A program made the position numbers and the translations under genes. Shown one piece after another: positions 16,490 to 25,492 of a DNA stretch of 64,000 bases. The DNA is from Advenella incenata. Its GTDB lineage: Bacteria > Pseudomonadota > Gammaproteobacteria > Burkholderiales > Burkholderiaceae_B. Position 1 is the first letter of the stretch; each line of letters opens with the position of its first letter. The notes under the pieces are model-generated. The model was given only the letters and a program-made list of their open reading frames with translations, ran no database searches and was not told where the DNA came from. The DNA lies in NCBI RefSeq assembly GCF_004217095.1, contig NZ_SHKO01000001.1:1364001-1428000 (forward strand), in the 5' to 3' direction.

Positions 16490-18916
16490 ATGAACATGGA
16501 TATCCCTCAGTTACAGAACCGGCCCGTCATTGCGCATACACCCATGCCCGGAGTGCTGAACTTCAAAAGCATGAAAGGGCAGGCCGGATTGTCGGAACTG
16601 TTTGAGTTCAATGTTGAGCTGGTTGCCAAGACCTATATGCTGGATGTTCGATCGCTGCTGGGCAAGCCGCTCACGTTGCAGGTGGAAACGGCCGGTGGCG
16701 CACCGCATTACCTCAATGGCCAGATTGTCCGGTTCGAACTGGTTGGCCGTGAATTGGTCAATTCCGAGTATTATGTTTACCGCGCTACGCTGCGGCCTAG
16801 CCTGTGGTATCTGACTCAGTCCAGGGACAACCGCATTTTCCAGAATAAGTCAGCAGTGGATATCATCAAGCAAGTGCTGGGCACCTACAGCTTTGCGGTG
16901 GAATATAACCTGACCGAGTCTTACCGCGACTGGGAATATTGCGTGCAGTATCAGGAGTCGGATTTTGACTTTGTCAGCCGGCTGATGGAACATGAGGGCA
17001 TCTATTACTGGTTCCGCCATGAGAACGGTGAGCACACACTGGTGCTTACAGACGATGTCTCAACGCATGAGCCGGCCCCGGGCTACGATACCTATACTTT
17101 CTACGATGGCCAGATGCACATGCTTGCGCACGAAGAGTTCGTCTCGGACTGGCATGTGCAGGCTCAGATCACGCCTGGTGGCTACGCAACGGTTGACTAC
17201 GATTTTCGCAAGCCTGGCGCTCGCCTGGATTCCACCAGCAAGAATGCCGAAGCAGCCAATACAGACAAGTTGGAAATCTACGAATGGCAGGGCGGGTATC
17301 AGGAAGTGGATCACGGCGAGAAATATGCTCGCCTGCGCTTGCAGGAAATTCAGGGCGCAAGAGAGCAGGTACTTGGCATCTGCAATATCCGCGCCGTTGA
17401 ACCGGGACGCCTTTTCAAACTGCGCAATCACCCGCGCCGCGCTGAAAACCGCGAACACCTTTGCGTATCGGCCACCTACAATATGAGCGTGGCTGGTTAT
17501 TCCTCCGGTACCGGGCAAGAGGATCATTTTGAAGTGATCTTTCGCGCGTTGCCATCCAATATTCAATTTCGCGCACCTCGGGTGACGCCGCAGCCCAAAA
17601 CCAGCGGACCGCAAACGGCCCGCGTCGTAGGCCCGGCTGGCGAGGAGCTGTGGACTGATCAGTACGGCCGCATCAAGGTCATGTTTCACTGGGACCGCCA
17701 GGCGACCGGGGACGAAAACAGCTCCTGCTGGATTCGCGTGTCCAGTCCGTGGGCCGGCGGCGGCTTTGGCGGGCTGCAATTGCCCCGTATCAATGACGAA
17801 GTCGTCGTGGATTTTATCGGCGGCAATCCGGATCGACCGGTCATTCTGGGACGGGTTTACAACGCGCAGAATATGCCGCCGGTGTCACTGCCGGCCAACG
17901 CGACGCAAAGCGGCTTTCGCAGCCAGTCTGTCTTTGGCGACCCCAGCATGCGCAACCAGATGATCTTTGAGGACAAGCTGGGCCAGGAACTGGTGGACAT
18001 GCGGGCGCAACTGGATATGCTGCTGACTGTCGTGCAGAATATGACGGTGAACATAGGTTCAAACCTGAAGACGACAGTGGGCGAAACGGAAACGCGTGAT
18101 GTGACCGGGACCCGTACCACGCACATTATCGGGCATGAAAAAGAAACGTTCGATGCGGGTGTTCATCGCGAAATCACCAGTGGCGGCCTGGTCGATAATA
18201 TCAAAGGTGGTGCAACCACAAAGATACTGACGGGAAACAATGTTTTCCGGGTTGAAGCAGGCACCAACACCGTTTATGTCAAGTCGAATGAGACGCATAC
18301 CATCGACGGCACCTTGCACCAGGATGTGAAGGAAGCGGCAACGCTGCACTATAAAAACAAGCTCACGCGCACGGTCGCGCAGACCGAGGATGTTACGGTA
18401 ACGGGCGCAGCCACGCATAATTATGAAAGCACATTTACTTCCAATCATGGAGGAAAGGTGCTTTTTGATGCAACCGACCAGGACTTTGAGATCCTGTGTA
18501 AAAAGTATTCGATTACCGCGTCCAGCGGCGAGATAAAGAACGTGACCTCGCACGCGATCAATAACTACAAGGCTGGCAGGGACACCACCGTGACCGGCGT
18601 CGATACCAAAGTGGTTTCGGTGCTTGGCATAGACGTGATGCCGCTCAAAATGTCGATAACCGGGGCGGTGAATTTTTCGTATTCGACCCTTGCGTATCAA
18701 ATACAGCCGGTTCGGCTCGCGCTCCGGGGTGTCGCCATGCAGGTGGATGGCTTGAACCTGGCCGCAGCGGCGCTGAAGTTCAGCAATCAGGCGGTTAAGG
18801 TCGATGTTAGCGGGGCGAGTTGGAAAGCCGATGGAATCGATCTGCAGACCCGCGGCGCGCAAACCAAATTGCAGGCCCTGGGCGTTACCCTTGCCGGTTT
18901 GAAACTATTTGCTTGA
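16490..18916 (+). CDS. vgrG: Type VI secretion system spike protein VgrG
   Basis: 808 aa. Residues of about 20-370 are the gp27-like base domain (LEFNVEL-type start, LMEHEGIYYWF near 165). Residues of about 375-470 are the gp5-like OB fold (DQYGRIKVMFHWD; SSPWAGGGFGGLQLPR). The region after residue 490 is the repetitive beta-helix (GETETRDVTGTRTTHIIG...). The last 100 residues are a non-catalytic extension rich in hydrophobic alternation, with no recognisable toxin or peptidoglycan-hydrolase domain. The start could also be the ATG at 16496. VgrG trimers tip the Hcp tube and carry effectors. No tss core genes are nearby, so it is an orphan vgrG. Confidence 0.93.
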   Translation: MNMDIPQLQNRPVIAHTPMPGVLNFKSMKGQAGLSELFEFNVELVAKTYMLDVRSLLGKPLTLQVETAGGAPHYLNGQIVRFELVGRELVNSEYYVYRATLRPSLWYLTQSRDNRIFQNKSAVDIIKQVLGTYSFAVEYNLTESYRDWEYCVQYQESDFDFVSRLMEHEGIYYWFRHENGEHTLVLTDDVSTHEPAPGYDTYTFYDGQMHMLAHEEFVSDWHVQAQITPGGYATVDYDFRKPGARLDSTSKNAEAANTDKLEIYEWQGGYQEVDHGEKYARLRLQEIQGAREQVLGICNIRAVEPGRLFKLRNHPRRAENREHLCVSATYNMSVAGYSSGTGQEDHFEVIFRALPSNIQFRAPRVTPQPKTSGPQTARVVGPAGEELWTDQYGRIKVMFHWDRQATGDENSSCWIRVSSPWAGGGFGGLQLPRINDEVVVDFIGGNPDRPVILGRVYNAQNMPPVSLPANATQSGFRSQSVFGDPSMRNQMIFEDKLGQELVDMRAQLDMLLTVVQNMTVNIGSNLKTTVGETETRDVTGTRTTHIIGHEKETFDAGVHREITSGGLVDNIKGGATTKILTGNNVFRVEAGTNTVYVKSNETHTIDGTLHQDVKEAATLHYKNKLTRTVAQTEDVTVTGAATHNYESTFTSNHGGKVLFDATDQDFEILCKKYSITASSGEIKNVTSHAINNYKAGRDTTVTGVDTKVVSVLGIDVMPLKMSITGAVNFSYSTLAYQIQPVRLALRGVAMQVDGLNLAAAALKFSNQAVKVDVSGASWKADGIDLQTRGAQTKLQALGVTLAGLKLFA

Positions 18917-18930
18917 CGGAGAAGCTACAA

Positions 18931-19305
18931 ATGCCAATTTTACAAGGCCGAATCGGATCCAGTGTGACGCTGATCGATGTGATGATACTGGGGCCTCGCC
19001 CCAATTTTGGTCCTAAAGTCACCATGATCCCCAATCCGCTGTCCCGGGTCTTTACGCCCGGGTTGGATCTGGAATGTTGCCCTATGCCTACGATGATAAC
19101 CTGGGCCAATGAAACCGGGATATTGGGCGTGTTGGTGCCAGTGGTCAAATGCTTTGCGACCAAATTCATCAATGTCAGCTTCCGGGTTTTTTCCGGCGCC
19201 TTGCCGGTTTGTCGCTGGATTTCCATGGGTTTGAGCAATATTATCAATGGTCTTTTATCCACCAATTTGATCCCGTCGCCTAACCGGATTTTTGTTTTTT
19301 CCTGA
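18931..19305 (+). CDS. Unknown protein downstream of vgrG, possible tip or cargo component
   Basis: 124 aa, 14 bases after the vgrG stop with GGAG before the ATG, so cotranscribed. The sequence is Pro-, Ile- and Val-rich, MPILQGRIGSSVTLIDVMIL, with three Cys (LECCPMP, VKCF) and a hydrophobic second half. It has no signal peptide. Position matches that of PAAR or DUF4150 tip proteins in other vgrG islands, but I see no PAAR signature. A PAAR-like role is only positional inference; a small effector or chaperone is equally possible. Confidence 0.55.
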   Translation: MPILQGRIGSSVTLIDVMILGPRPNFGPKVTMIPNPLSRVFTPGLDLECCPMPTMITWANETGILGVLVPVVKCFATKFINVSFRVFSGALPVCRWISMGLSNIINGLLSTNLIPSPNRIFVFS

Positions 19306-19389
19306 ACAAAGAGCCCATCCCGGGATCTGTTGCGTGAGCCGTGTTGCGAGGCGTTGCTTCCTGGCGCTCAGACGATCTACTCGTTATTG

Positions 19390-20460
19390 TCACTGGGATC
19401 TTGCCTGTTGCGTCCATAGCTCGGCCTCATGCAGGTAATCTCGGTGCGGCAGAGCGCCGGGTTGGCGCAGCAATGCGCCGTCAGAAACCAGGGCTCGATG
19501 AAACAGCGTGTCATGCAGTATGACTGATTCAAACTGAGTATGGCGCAGATTGGCTCGGGAAAAATCGGCCCGGGTCAGATCCGAGCGATTCCATCTGGCG
19601 TTTTCTAAATCGGCCTCATGCAAGATGCTTTCTGTCATATTACAGTCTGTGAAGCGTGCGTCGGTGGCCACGGCCTGTATCCACATGCTTTGCGATAGCA
19701 GGGTTTCCGAAAACTGGACTGACAGTGCGTCGGACTCGATGAATATGGCATTGGTGCAATCGCATGCGTTGAAGCTGGCATTATTCAGCCGGCTTTCCTG
19801 GAAATTGCATCCGGCAAGGTAACAGTCCTGGAAAATGGCCTGCTTCAAATCACTCTTGACGAAAGGGCATTGCTGAAACGTAAGTCCGGTGAAACGTTGC
19901 CCGCAGAGCAAGGTTTCGTTCATAACGGTTTTTTCGAAATAGCAATCATCGAACCGCGTCTGCCTCAGGTCGTTGCGGAAAAATACGCTGATTTCAAAAT
20001 GACTGCCGACAAAATCGGTCTGCGCCAGATTGGTTTCGAAAAAGGTCGTTTTTTTGCATTCCGTTTGCGAAAAAATGGCGGCACTCAGGTTCGTCTGGCC
20101 AAATGTGCAGCTATCGACGGTTGCCTGCGGAAAAAGCGCTTTTGCCAGTTGGCATTCAACAATGGAGCATTCCCTGAGCGACGCATGAGGGAAGCTGCTT
20201 GCGTTAAGCTCACAGCCGGAAAACAGGCAACGCAGCAAGTCTGCGTGTTCAAAAACGGAGCTGTGAAAGCGGCAGTTAGTAAAAACGATGTTATCCAGGC
20301 GCGATCCGCTAAAGTCGGTTCCGCTGAAATCTACCTTGTCGAAAACACGACCCGACAGCTCTGTATTTCTAAGGGAGAGACCGGCAAAATTTTTTTCTTG
20401 TATCGGTTCGTAACTATCGAGGCAGTCAAAGAACTGTTGGCGGGTTGAGGGCGAAATCAT
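19390..20460 (-). CDS. Pentapeptide-repeat protein
   Basis: 356 aa. From about residue 25 to 325 nearly every fifth residue is Phe or Leu in A(D/N)LXX-type units (FSGTDFSGSRLDNIVFTNCR; LTRADFSRANLRHTQFE), giving a right-handed quadrilateral beta-helix. The ATG overlaps the stop of the DUF2169 gene by 4 bases, so the two are translationally coupled. It is convergent with the vgrG unit, 84 bases apart. Its repeats resemble those in the C-terminal half of its upstream neighbour, suggesting duplication or stacking of the two. No enzymatic domain is visible. Confidence 0.85.
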   Translation of the reverse strand: MISPSTRQQFFDCLDSYEPIQEKNFAGLSLRNTELSGRVFDKVDFSGTDFSGSRLDNIVFTNCRFHSSVFEHADLLRCLFSGCELNASSFPHASLRECSIVECQLAKALFPQATVDSCTFGQTNLSAAIFSQTECKKTTFFETNLAQTDFVGSHFEISVFFRNDLRQTRFDDCYFEKTVMNETLLCGQRFTGLTFQQCPFVKSDLKQAIFQDCYLAGCNFQESRLNNASFNACDCTNAIFIESDALSVQFSETLLSQSMWIQAVATDARFTDCNMTESILHEADLENARWNRSDLTRADFSRANLRHTQFESVILHDTLFHRALVSDGALLRQPGALPHRDYLHEAELWTQQARSQ

Positions 20461-23216
20461 GGGTGCACAGCATCCTGTTGAGCGTATGAATCTCGGTACA
20501 AGGGGTAGCGCTTGGTATGCTCGGTGTAAATATTTTGGATCAAGGTTGTGTTATCCATGCGTACTTCGGAAATGTCGGCTGTGCAAAAGTTCGCATGACG
20601 CAGATCCGCGCCGCGCAAATCTGCCTTGGTCAAAATAGCGGAGGTGAAGTCGACCTGATTAAAAAGACTATCGCGCAGATCGGCGGATTTGAGCACGCAG
20701 TGATGCATATCGGCGCCAGTAAAGTCGGCGTTGCGCAGATCGGCCAGTGTCAGGTCGCAATACTGGAGCCTGGCCTTCTGGGCCTGGATGCCGTGCAGGA
20801 CGGTGCCCTTGAAGCTGCACCCCTTTAGCGTGGTTTCCTGAAATGCACAGTGGCGAATTTTCAGCTTGTATATGAACGAAACGCCATCAAGCCGCGCTTG
20901 CGAAAAGTTAATGGTGTCCATATCGCAGGCGACAAAACCGGCGCTTTTTTGTTGAGATTGTTCGAAATTCACATTGACCAGGGTCGTTTGCTGGAAGATG
21001 GTTTGCGAGAATGTTGCCTGGTAAAAGCTGCTATTTTCAAAGTGGCACTGCACGAAAATGGTTTTGTCGGCGCTGGAGGCATCAAAGCGACATGTCGAGA
21101 ATCGTGCATGCATGTTGTTCAACACATCCTGCCACTGGGTTTGCCGGAAATCGCAACGGGAAAATTCCGTTTTGTGCAGAATGACTTTTTTCAGTCTGGA
21201 GCCGGAAAAATTGCTTCTTTCAACTTGGGTTTCCCCCAGGTTAGTGCCGTTCAATTCGCAATCTGTAAAGCTTGCATCCTGGATAGAGGCTCTGCTGAGG
21301 ATGACGTCTGTAAGATTGCAACGGCGAAAGACAGCACCGTTCAGATTGGCGCCGGATAAGTCCGAACCCGAGATGTCCGCATCGACAAATTCCAGGCTGG
21401 ACAGATCTGCGCCAGCAAGATCCATGTCCTGAATGGACTGTCCGTCAGCATAACGTTGTTGGGCTTTGGTACGTTTTTTGTGTGCAACGTGGCTGTCGAC
21501 AATGATTTTTCCGCCGATCAGGTGCGCCGAATATAGATTGATTTTCCCCAGTTGCTTGCGTGCCTGCTCACGCTGCTGCTTCATGTCTTTCAGTTTTGCC
21601 GTCGTGTTATCTGGATCACCGTGCTTCTGCGACCATTTTTCCCAGTCGGCTTCGAGCTTTTCCTGCTGTTTCGTCAATTCTGCGAAGGCATCCTGCATTT
21701 TTTGACGATCTGCCGGAGCGGGCGAATCAATATGCCTGCTGATTTCTTCAATCTGCGCAGCTTCCAGTGCGGGAACGGCGGCTTCGGTGTCCTTCGATCC
21801 AGAGCCTTGCGGGTCGACGGCATTCAGTTCCGACAATTGTTGGCGCGCGCTTTGTTTTTGCGCTTCCAATTGCTCCATCGCATCGGCCTTGAGTTTTTGC
21901 ATCCGTTCGTGCAATTCGGGCATATGCTCCGGATCCGCGGGAAATGGCGGGCCTACAAACTCAGGGACCAGCGCATTGAGCTCATTGCGTTCGCTGTCCG
22001 GTAAGTGCGTGCCATGTTTATCCAGAAATGCTCGGATCTGCGCTCTCTTGCGCTGCTCGAGTTTATGAGCATTGTCCAGGAAAGGGCTTTGCAACTGGGG
22101 CTTTGTATCCAGCCAGTCTCCCATGATGGACTTGGGAACCAGGTCGCGATCACGCAAGGTATATAGGGCGCCCGTTTCCATGTCATTGCGCTGGTCAAAA
22201 ATCTTGCGGTAATAGGACTTGGTTTTTGGCTGGTCCGGCAGCTCCATGGCCGGCAGTATGGCCAACGCGTCTTCCGCGTAGGACTGTGCAACGGGCAAAG
22301 CGCCATGATACATCAAAATGGCGTGCCGGATATTTGGCAAGAACCATACTGTGGTCGGCCTCAGGTCTACCTCCAGGAACGCCTCGTGTTCAGGTTCCCC
22401 GGAGCTGGAGATTTGCTGCAATACGAAGCATCTTGCCTTCCAGTCTGGCAGGGTACCGCTCCAGCAATGCTGTTCGGGATGCATATTCCATATGTGAAAC
22501 GATGAGCCTAAAGGCAAGCGATCGCGATCTGGCCAGCGTTGATCGGGTTCGGCTGCGTTGAACAGCCGAGGATCCATATCGGGGAAGAATGCGTTCATGT
22601 CGTTTTGCAACCATTCCTGGCTGAACGTACCTACCTGCGAGTAACGGCGTGGGCGTGTCAAAAGGACCGGGCCGAAAGAGGCAGGAAGTATGACCTGATC
22701 CTGTCGCTGCATGGTGCTGGTGGGCGCTTCCACGTTGGGTAAGCGCCGCACCCAACTGCCATTGATCCACTCCCGATCGCGCCCCTTGCCGCCCGGGTTT
22801 TCGGCAAAATCCGCACCCCCGTATGCATGGTTCCAGCTGACAGGCATTTCATCGAATGCCTGGGGTGACGTCATGGTACCGTCCAGCCAGTAGCGTTCGC
22901 CGGAAACCAGCAAGCTTTTTTCCAGCTTGCCTACGTGCGCCCGTACCGCGCAGCGCGTTTTATCCTGCTGATGCGCGGTGTAGGCCTTGCCGCTGACAAG
23001 AAACTCCGGTACCGGTTTCGGCAGGACGAGATCCAGAATACCTTCGCAATCCATATCCTGCAAAAGGTGGGTGGTCAGTTCGGCATCGGGCACGAGTTTC
23101 GGGGATTCGCCGTTGAAATCCACCAGCGCATAAACAACGATACCTAGATGGCTTTTTTCATGTAACCCGAATGGGCGGGTCAAGACACCCAGTCGCAGAG
23201 GTTTGACTGTTTTCAT
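20457..23216 (-). CDS. DUF2169-pentapeptide repeat fusion protein (T6SS adaptor-like)
   Basis: 919 aa. Residues of about 1-340 match DUF2169, a domain that in other T6SS loci acts as adaptor or chaperone for VgrG/PAAR cargo (VSWNHAYGGADFAENPGGKG is its conserved core; SSFHIWNMHPEQ near 240). Residues of about 365-590 are charged, Gln/Lys/Glu-rich and coiled-coil-like, with an Ala/Pro stretch. Residues of about 598-880 are pentapeptide repeats (LAGADLSSLEFVDADISGSD). Overlap with the downstream pentapeptide gene and a 29-base gap to the DUF3540 gene indicate one operon. The adaptor role is inferred from the family and the context. Confidence 0.85.
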   Translation of the reverse strand: MKTVKPLRLGVLTRPFGLHEKSHLGIVVYALVDFNGESPKLVPDAELTTHLLQDMDCEGILDLVLPKPVPEFLVSGKAYTAHQQDKTRCAVRAHVGKLEKSLLVSGERYWLDGTMTSPQAFDEMPVSWNHAYGGADFAENPGGKGRDREWINGSWVRRLPNVEAPTSTMQRQDQVILPASFGPVLLTRPRRYSQVGTFSQEWLQNDMNAFFPDMDPRLFNAAEPDQRWPDRDRLPLGSSFHIWNMHPEQHCWSGTLPDWKARCFVLQQISSSGEPEHEAFLEVDLRPTTVWFLPNIRHAILMYHGALPVAQSYAEDALAILPAMELPDQPKTKSYYRKIFDQRNDMETGALYTLRDRDLVPKSIMGDWLDTKPQLQSPFLDNAHKLEQRKRAQIRAFLDKHGTHLPDSERNELNALVPEFVGPPFPADPEHMPELHERMQKLKADAMEQLEAQKQSARQQLSELNAVDPQGSGSKDTEAAVPALEAAQIEEISRHIDSPAPADRQKMQDAFAELTKQQEKLEADWEKWSQKHGDPDNTTAKLKDMKQQREQARKQLGKINLYSAHLIGGKIIVDSHVAHKKRTKAQQRYADGQSIQDMDLAGADLSSLEFVDADISGSDLSGANLNGAVFRRCNLTDVILSRASIQDASFTDCELNGTNLGETQVERSNFSGSRLKKVILHKTEFSRCDFRQTQWQDVLNNMHARFSTCRFDASSADKTIFVQCHFENSSFYQATFSQTIFQQTTLVNVNFEQSQQKSAGFVACDMDTINFSQARLDGVSFIYKLKIRHCAFQETTLKGCSFKGTVLHGIQAQKARLQYCDLTLADLRNADFTGADMHHCVLKSADLRDSLFNQVDFTSAILTKADLRGADLRHANFCTADISEVRMDNTTLIQNIYTEHTKRYPLYRDSYAQQDAVHP

Positions 23217-23245
23217 TGTTGCTTATCGAACCACGTACGTGGGGA

Positions 23246-23896
23246 TCAACTCATGTGAATTTGATCGCCGTTGATTTTCATGACTTCCTGCGCGGTCAGT
23301 GTGGTATAGCCACCATGTACTCGGGTCAGTTTCTCTGCTTCGTAGTCGATGGTCTGCGCCCTTACGTGATCGACTTCCTTGACATGTCGGAAACAAAGGC
23401 GTGCCACGCTTTTGAAGCTGTCCGACATCAGTCCGATCACATTCGAAAACAAGTCAGTGCTACCGAGGACAGCGTCGAGTTTCTTTCCAAGATAGTTCAT
23501 TTGGCCTATCTTCATGATTGCCGAATCGTTTTCCTGCTCATGGTTTGGGGAAGTCAGCTTTACCACCTGATCGCTGTGGATATGTGTCAGCATGGCTGAA
23601 TGCACTTTCACGGTACCCGCTTCGCTGCGGATCGTCATATCTCCTGTTACCGAGAGTGTGACCGTCGTGTTTTCAGGGCGCGCGATGATGGCGAGCAGAA
23701 AAACGCGATCGCGATCCGGGCCGCTGACCAGGACTTCATCCCCGATTTGCGGTTCGACCAGACAACTGAGCGCCCGGGCGCAGTGCCAGTTGGCGCCATC
23801 GCACTGCACGGTACAAATGCCATTATCAATACTGAGGACGCGGCCCACGAGCTGTATCGGGTCGTAGGCCGGTAGTTGGGGACGGGTCACCAGCAT
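23246..23896 (-). CDS. DUF3540 family protein, T6SS-associated
   Basis: 216 aa from the ATG at 23896; a TTG one codon upstream is in the ribosome-site region. The first 80 residues form an OB-fold-like beta domain (LVGRVLSIDNGICTVQCDG; GDEVLVSGPDRDRVFLLAI), reminiscent of gp5/VgrG spike bases. A polar repetitive middle (TLSVTGDMTIRSEAGTVKVH) could be a short beta-helix, and the C-terminus is helical. DUF3540 genes are known beside DUF2169 and VgrG-type genes. A spike- or baseplate-like structural role is an inference from the fold. Confidence 0.75.
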   Translation of the reverse strand: MLVTRPQLPAYDPIQLVGRVLSIDNGICTVQCDGANWHCARALSCLVEPQIGDEVLVSGPDRDRVFLLAIIARPENTTVTLSVTGDMTIRSEAGTVKVHSAMLTHIHSDQVVKLTSPNHEQENDSAIMKIGQMNYLGKKLDAVLGSTDLFSNVIGLMSDSFKSVARLCFRHVKEVDHVRAQTIDYEAEKLTRVHGGYTTLTAQEVMKINGDQIHMS

Positions 23897-23975
23897 CAAT
23901 TGATTCCTGTTCGGGTAAATGGATAATCTCGTCTATTGTCGCAAAGCATTGCGACACCGATATGACAGTTTGATT

Positions 23976-24533
23976 TCACCATGCTTGTTGTTGTTCTTCA
24001 CGAATGAATCGAGATAAAAAGCCCCAGTCCTGTTGCGAGGACTGCGGATCCAGTCCCAGTCGTAATTCGCGTCCATCGTCCAGAAATAGCACCGGCACCG
24101 CCTTGCCCTCCTGCAGGTCACGCAACTGGAGTGTGGAAACGGGTTCGGTGATTTTGTATTGTCGATGCTGCGCTTGCGGGTCGGACAAGATCAGGCGCAA
24201 TACCGGCTTGCTGTTAATGACATGATGCGTGTCCTGTATGCTAACCAGCAGCAAGCTGCGCATTTCGCTATTTTCCAGTACACGGGTGTTGCGCGTATTG
24301 TTCAGCTGCAGAGCGCGGTGCGATGCGCGTAATCCCAGAACAAACAAAAGCGCTGCCAGTACAAGCGGCGCGCACAGGAGCAGGATGGGCGCGTAAACGG
24401 ATTCCCCCGGTTGAACGAGAACCGGATACATGCTTAGCAGGGAAAACGGGATTGCTGCGATGCCCAGCCAGATCATCCTGCTGGCGCGATACTGTAAACG
24501 TTCGATTTGCGGTTTTTCGTCTGTCTTGTTCAT
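23976..24533 (-). CDS. Two-TM membrane protein at the right edge of the T6SS island
   Basis: 185 aa. A charged N-terminal 20 residues is followed by two TM helices (about 20-38 and 48-70) and a soluble beta domain. Motifs LLLVSIQDTHHVINSKPVLR and VPVLFLDDGRE align with the protein at 15450-15914, indicating paralogy across the island. It is the first gene of the minus-strand unit, 79 bases before DUF3540. It is possibly an immunity or accessory membrane protein; nothing confirms this. Confidence 0.6.
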   Translation of the reverse strand: MNKTDEKPQIERLQYRASRMIWLGIAAIPFSLLSMYPVLVQPGESVYAPILLLCAPLVLAALLFVLGLRASHRALQLNNTRNTRVLENSEMRSLLLVSIQDTHHVINSKPVLRLILSDPQAQHRQYKITEPVSTLQLRDLQEGKAVPVLFLDDGRELRLGLDPQSSQQDWGFLSRFIREEQQQAW

Positions 24534-24865
24534 TTGTGGGTCAGCTGATTCTCGGGTGAGGTTTCTCGCGCGAGTAGCGGAGCTGTTTTTCTAGACTAGA
24601 AATAACCCACTAAAATGACATCGTGAAGACAATACTTATTTTTTACATTTTGCAAAATTTTAGGGTTCGGGCGGACCAGGGGACGATGTGTCCGTGCCCG
24701 ATCCGAGGCGCTTGGTGAACTCGCGTGCCACAGGATGCCGGACGTTATGACGTATTCCTCCCCTGAAGTTGTCGTATCAGCCTATGTTCGGTTCGTCGCT
24801 TTATGCGCATACTATGGCTGTAGACGACATTGTTTGTCGCTCACAAAAACTAACGGAGAATACAC
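24534..24865. other. Divergent intergenic region with a palindrome
   Basis: About 330 bases between the minus-strand T6SS unit and the DUF1428 gene. It contains the perfect inverted repeat at 24588-24602, then an A/T-rich stretch (24605-24665) that would suit a promoter. No gene is supported here. Confidence 0.5.
24588..24602. promoter_or_regulatory. Perfect 15-bp palindrome upstream of the T6SS minus-strand unit
   Basis: TTTCTAG-A-CTAGAAA is a 7-1-7 inverted repeat lying about 55 bases before the ATG of the first gene of the minus-strand unit. Position and symmetry suit an operator of a dimeric repressor. The regulator is not known, and no second copy was noticed in the vgrG upstream region. 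Confidence 0.5.
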
Positions 24866-25219
24866 ATGAAATATGTCGATGGTTTTGTTGCTGCGGTGCC
24901 AACCGCCAACCGCGAAACGTACATTAAACATGCCTCTGAGGCCGCGGAGATTTTCAAGGAGCTGGGTGCATTGAGTGTTGTCGAGTGCTGGGGCGATGAA
25001 GTCCCTGACGGTAAACTCACCTCTTTTCCCATGGCGGTGCAATGCAAACCGGATGAAACCGTGGTGTTTGCCTGGATTACCTGGCCTTCCAAAGAGGTGC
25101 ATGACGAGGGCATGAAGAAAATGATGGAAGACCCACGGATGCAGCCTGACGTGAACCCCATGCCTTTTGACGGCAAACGCATGATATTCGGCGGGTTCGT
25201 TCCGGTTCTGAACGTTTAG
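24866..25219 (+). CDS. DUF1428 family protein
   Basis: 117 aa, the usual size. MKYVDGFVAAVPTANRE, VVECWGDEVPDGKLTSFPMA and DGKRMIFGGFVPVL match the conserved DUF1428 (YbaA-like) pattern, a small dimeric alpha-beta barrel-like fold. CGGAGA lies before the ATG. The biological role of the family is not established. It is probably monocistronic. Confidence 0.85.
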   Translation: MKYVDGFVAAVPTANRETYIKHASEAAEIFKELGALSVVECWGDEVPDGKLTSFPMAVQCKPDETVVFAWITWPSKEVHDEGMKKMMEDPRMQPDVNPMPFDGKRMIFGGFVPVLNV

Positions 25220-25492
25220 CGTTGCCAGGCGCGTCGGCGTGGGGCGCTGCAATTGCCTGCCCGCCGTTGCCGCCACTAATGCTGCAATGCGGCATGGCAA
25301 GTCGCGATATCATCAGAGACCGACACGGTGCGATGGCGCCGGAGTCGGTTTTCTGCCCGCAATCGCTGTCGGTATGTGACATAGCGGCGGGGAGCCTATA
25401 AAATACCAGATACTTAATCCCGCCTGGTGTCTGCGTCTCTGCTATTGGTTGGTCATGCAGCGCAATCAGGCAATCTGTCTGGATATTGCATT

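Noticed and set aside
17060-17779. 239-codon frame on the minus strand
   Set aside because: It is antisense to vgrG, without recognisable domains; a shadow of a strongly biased gene.
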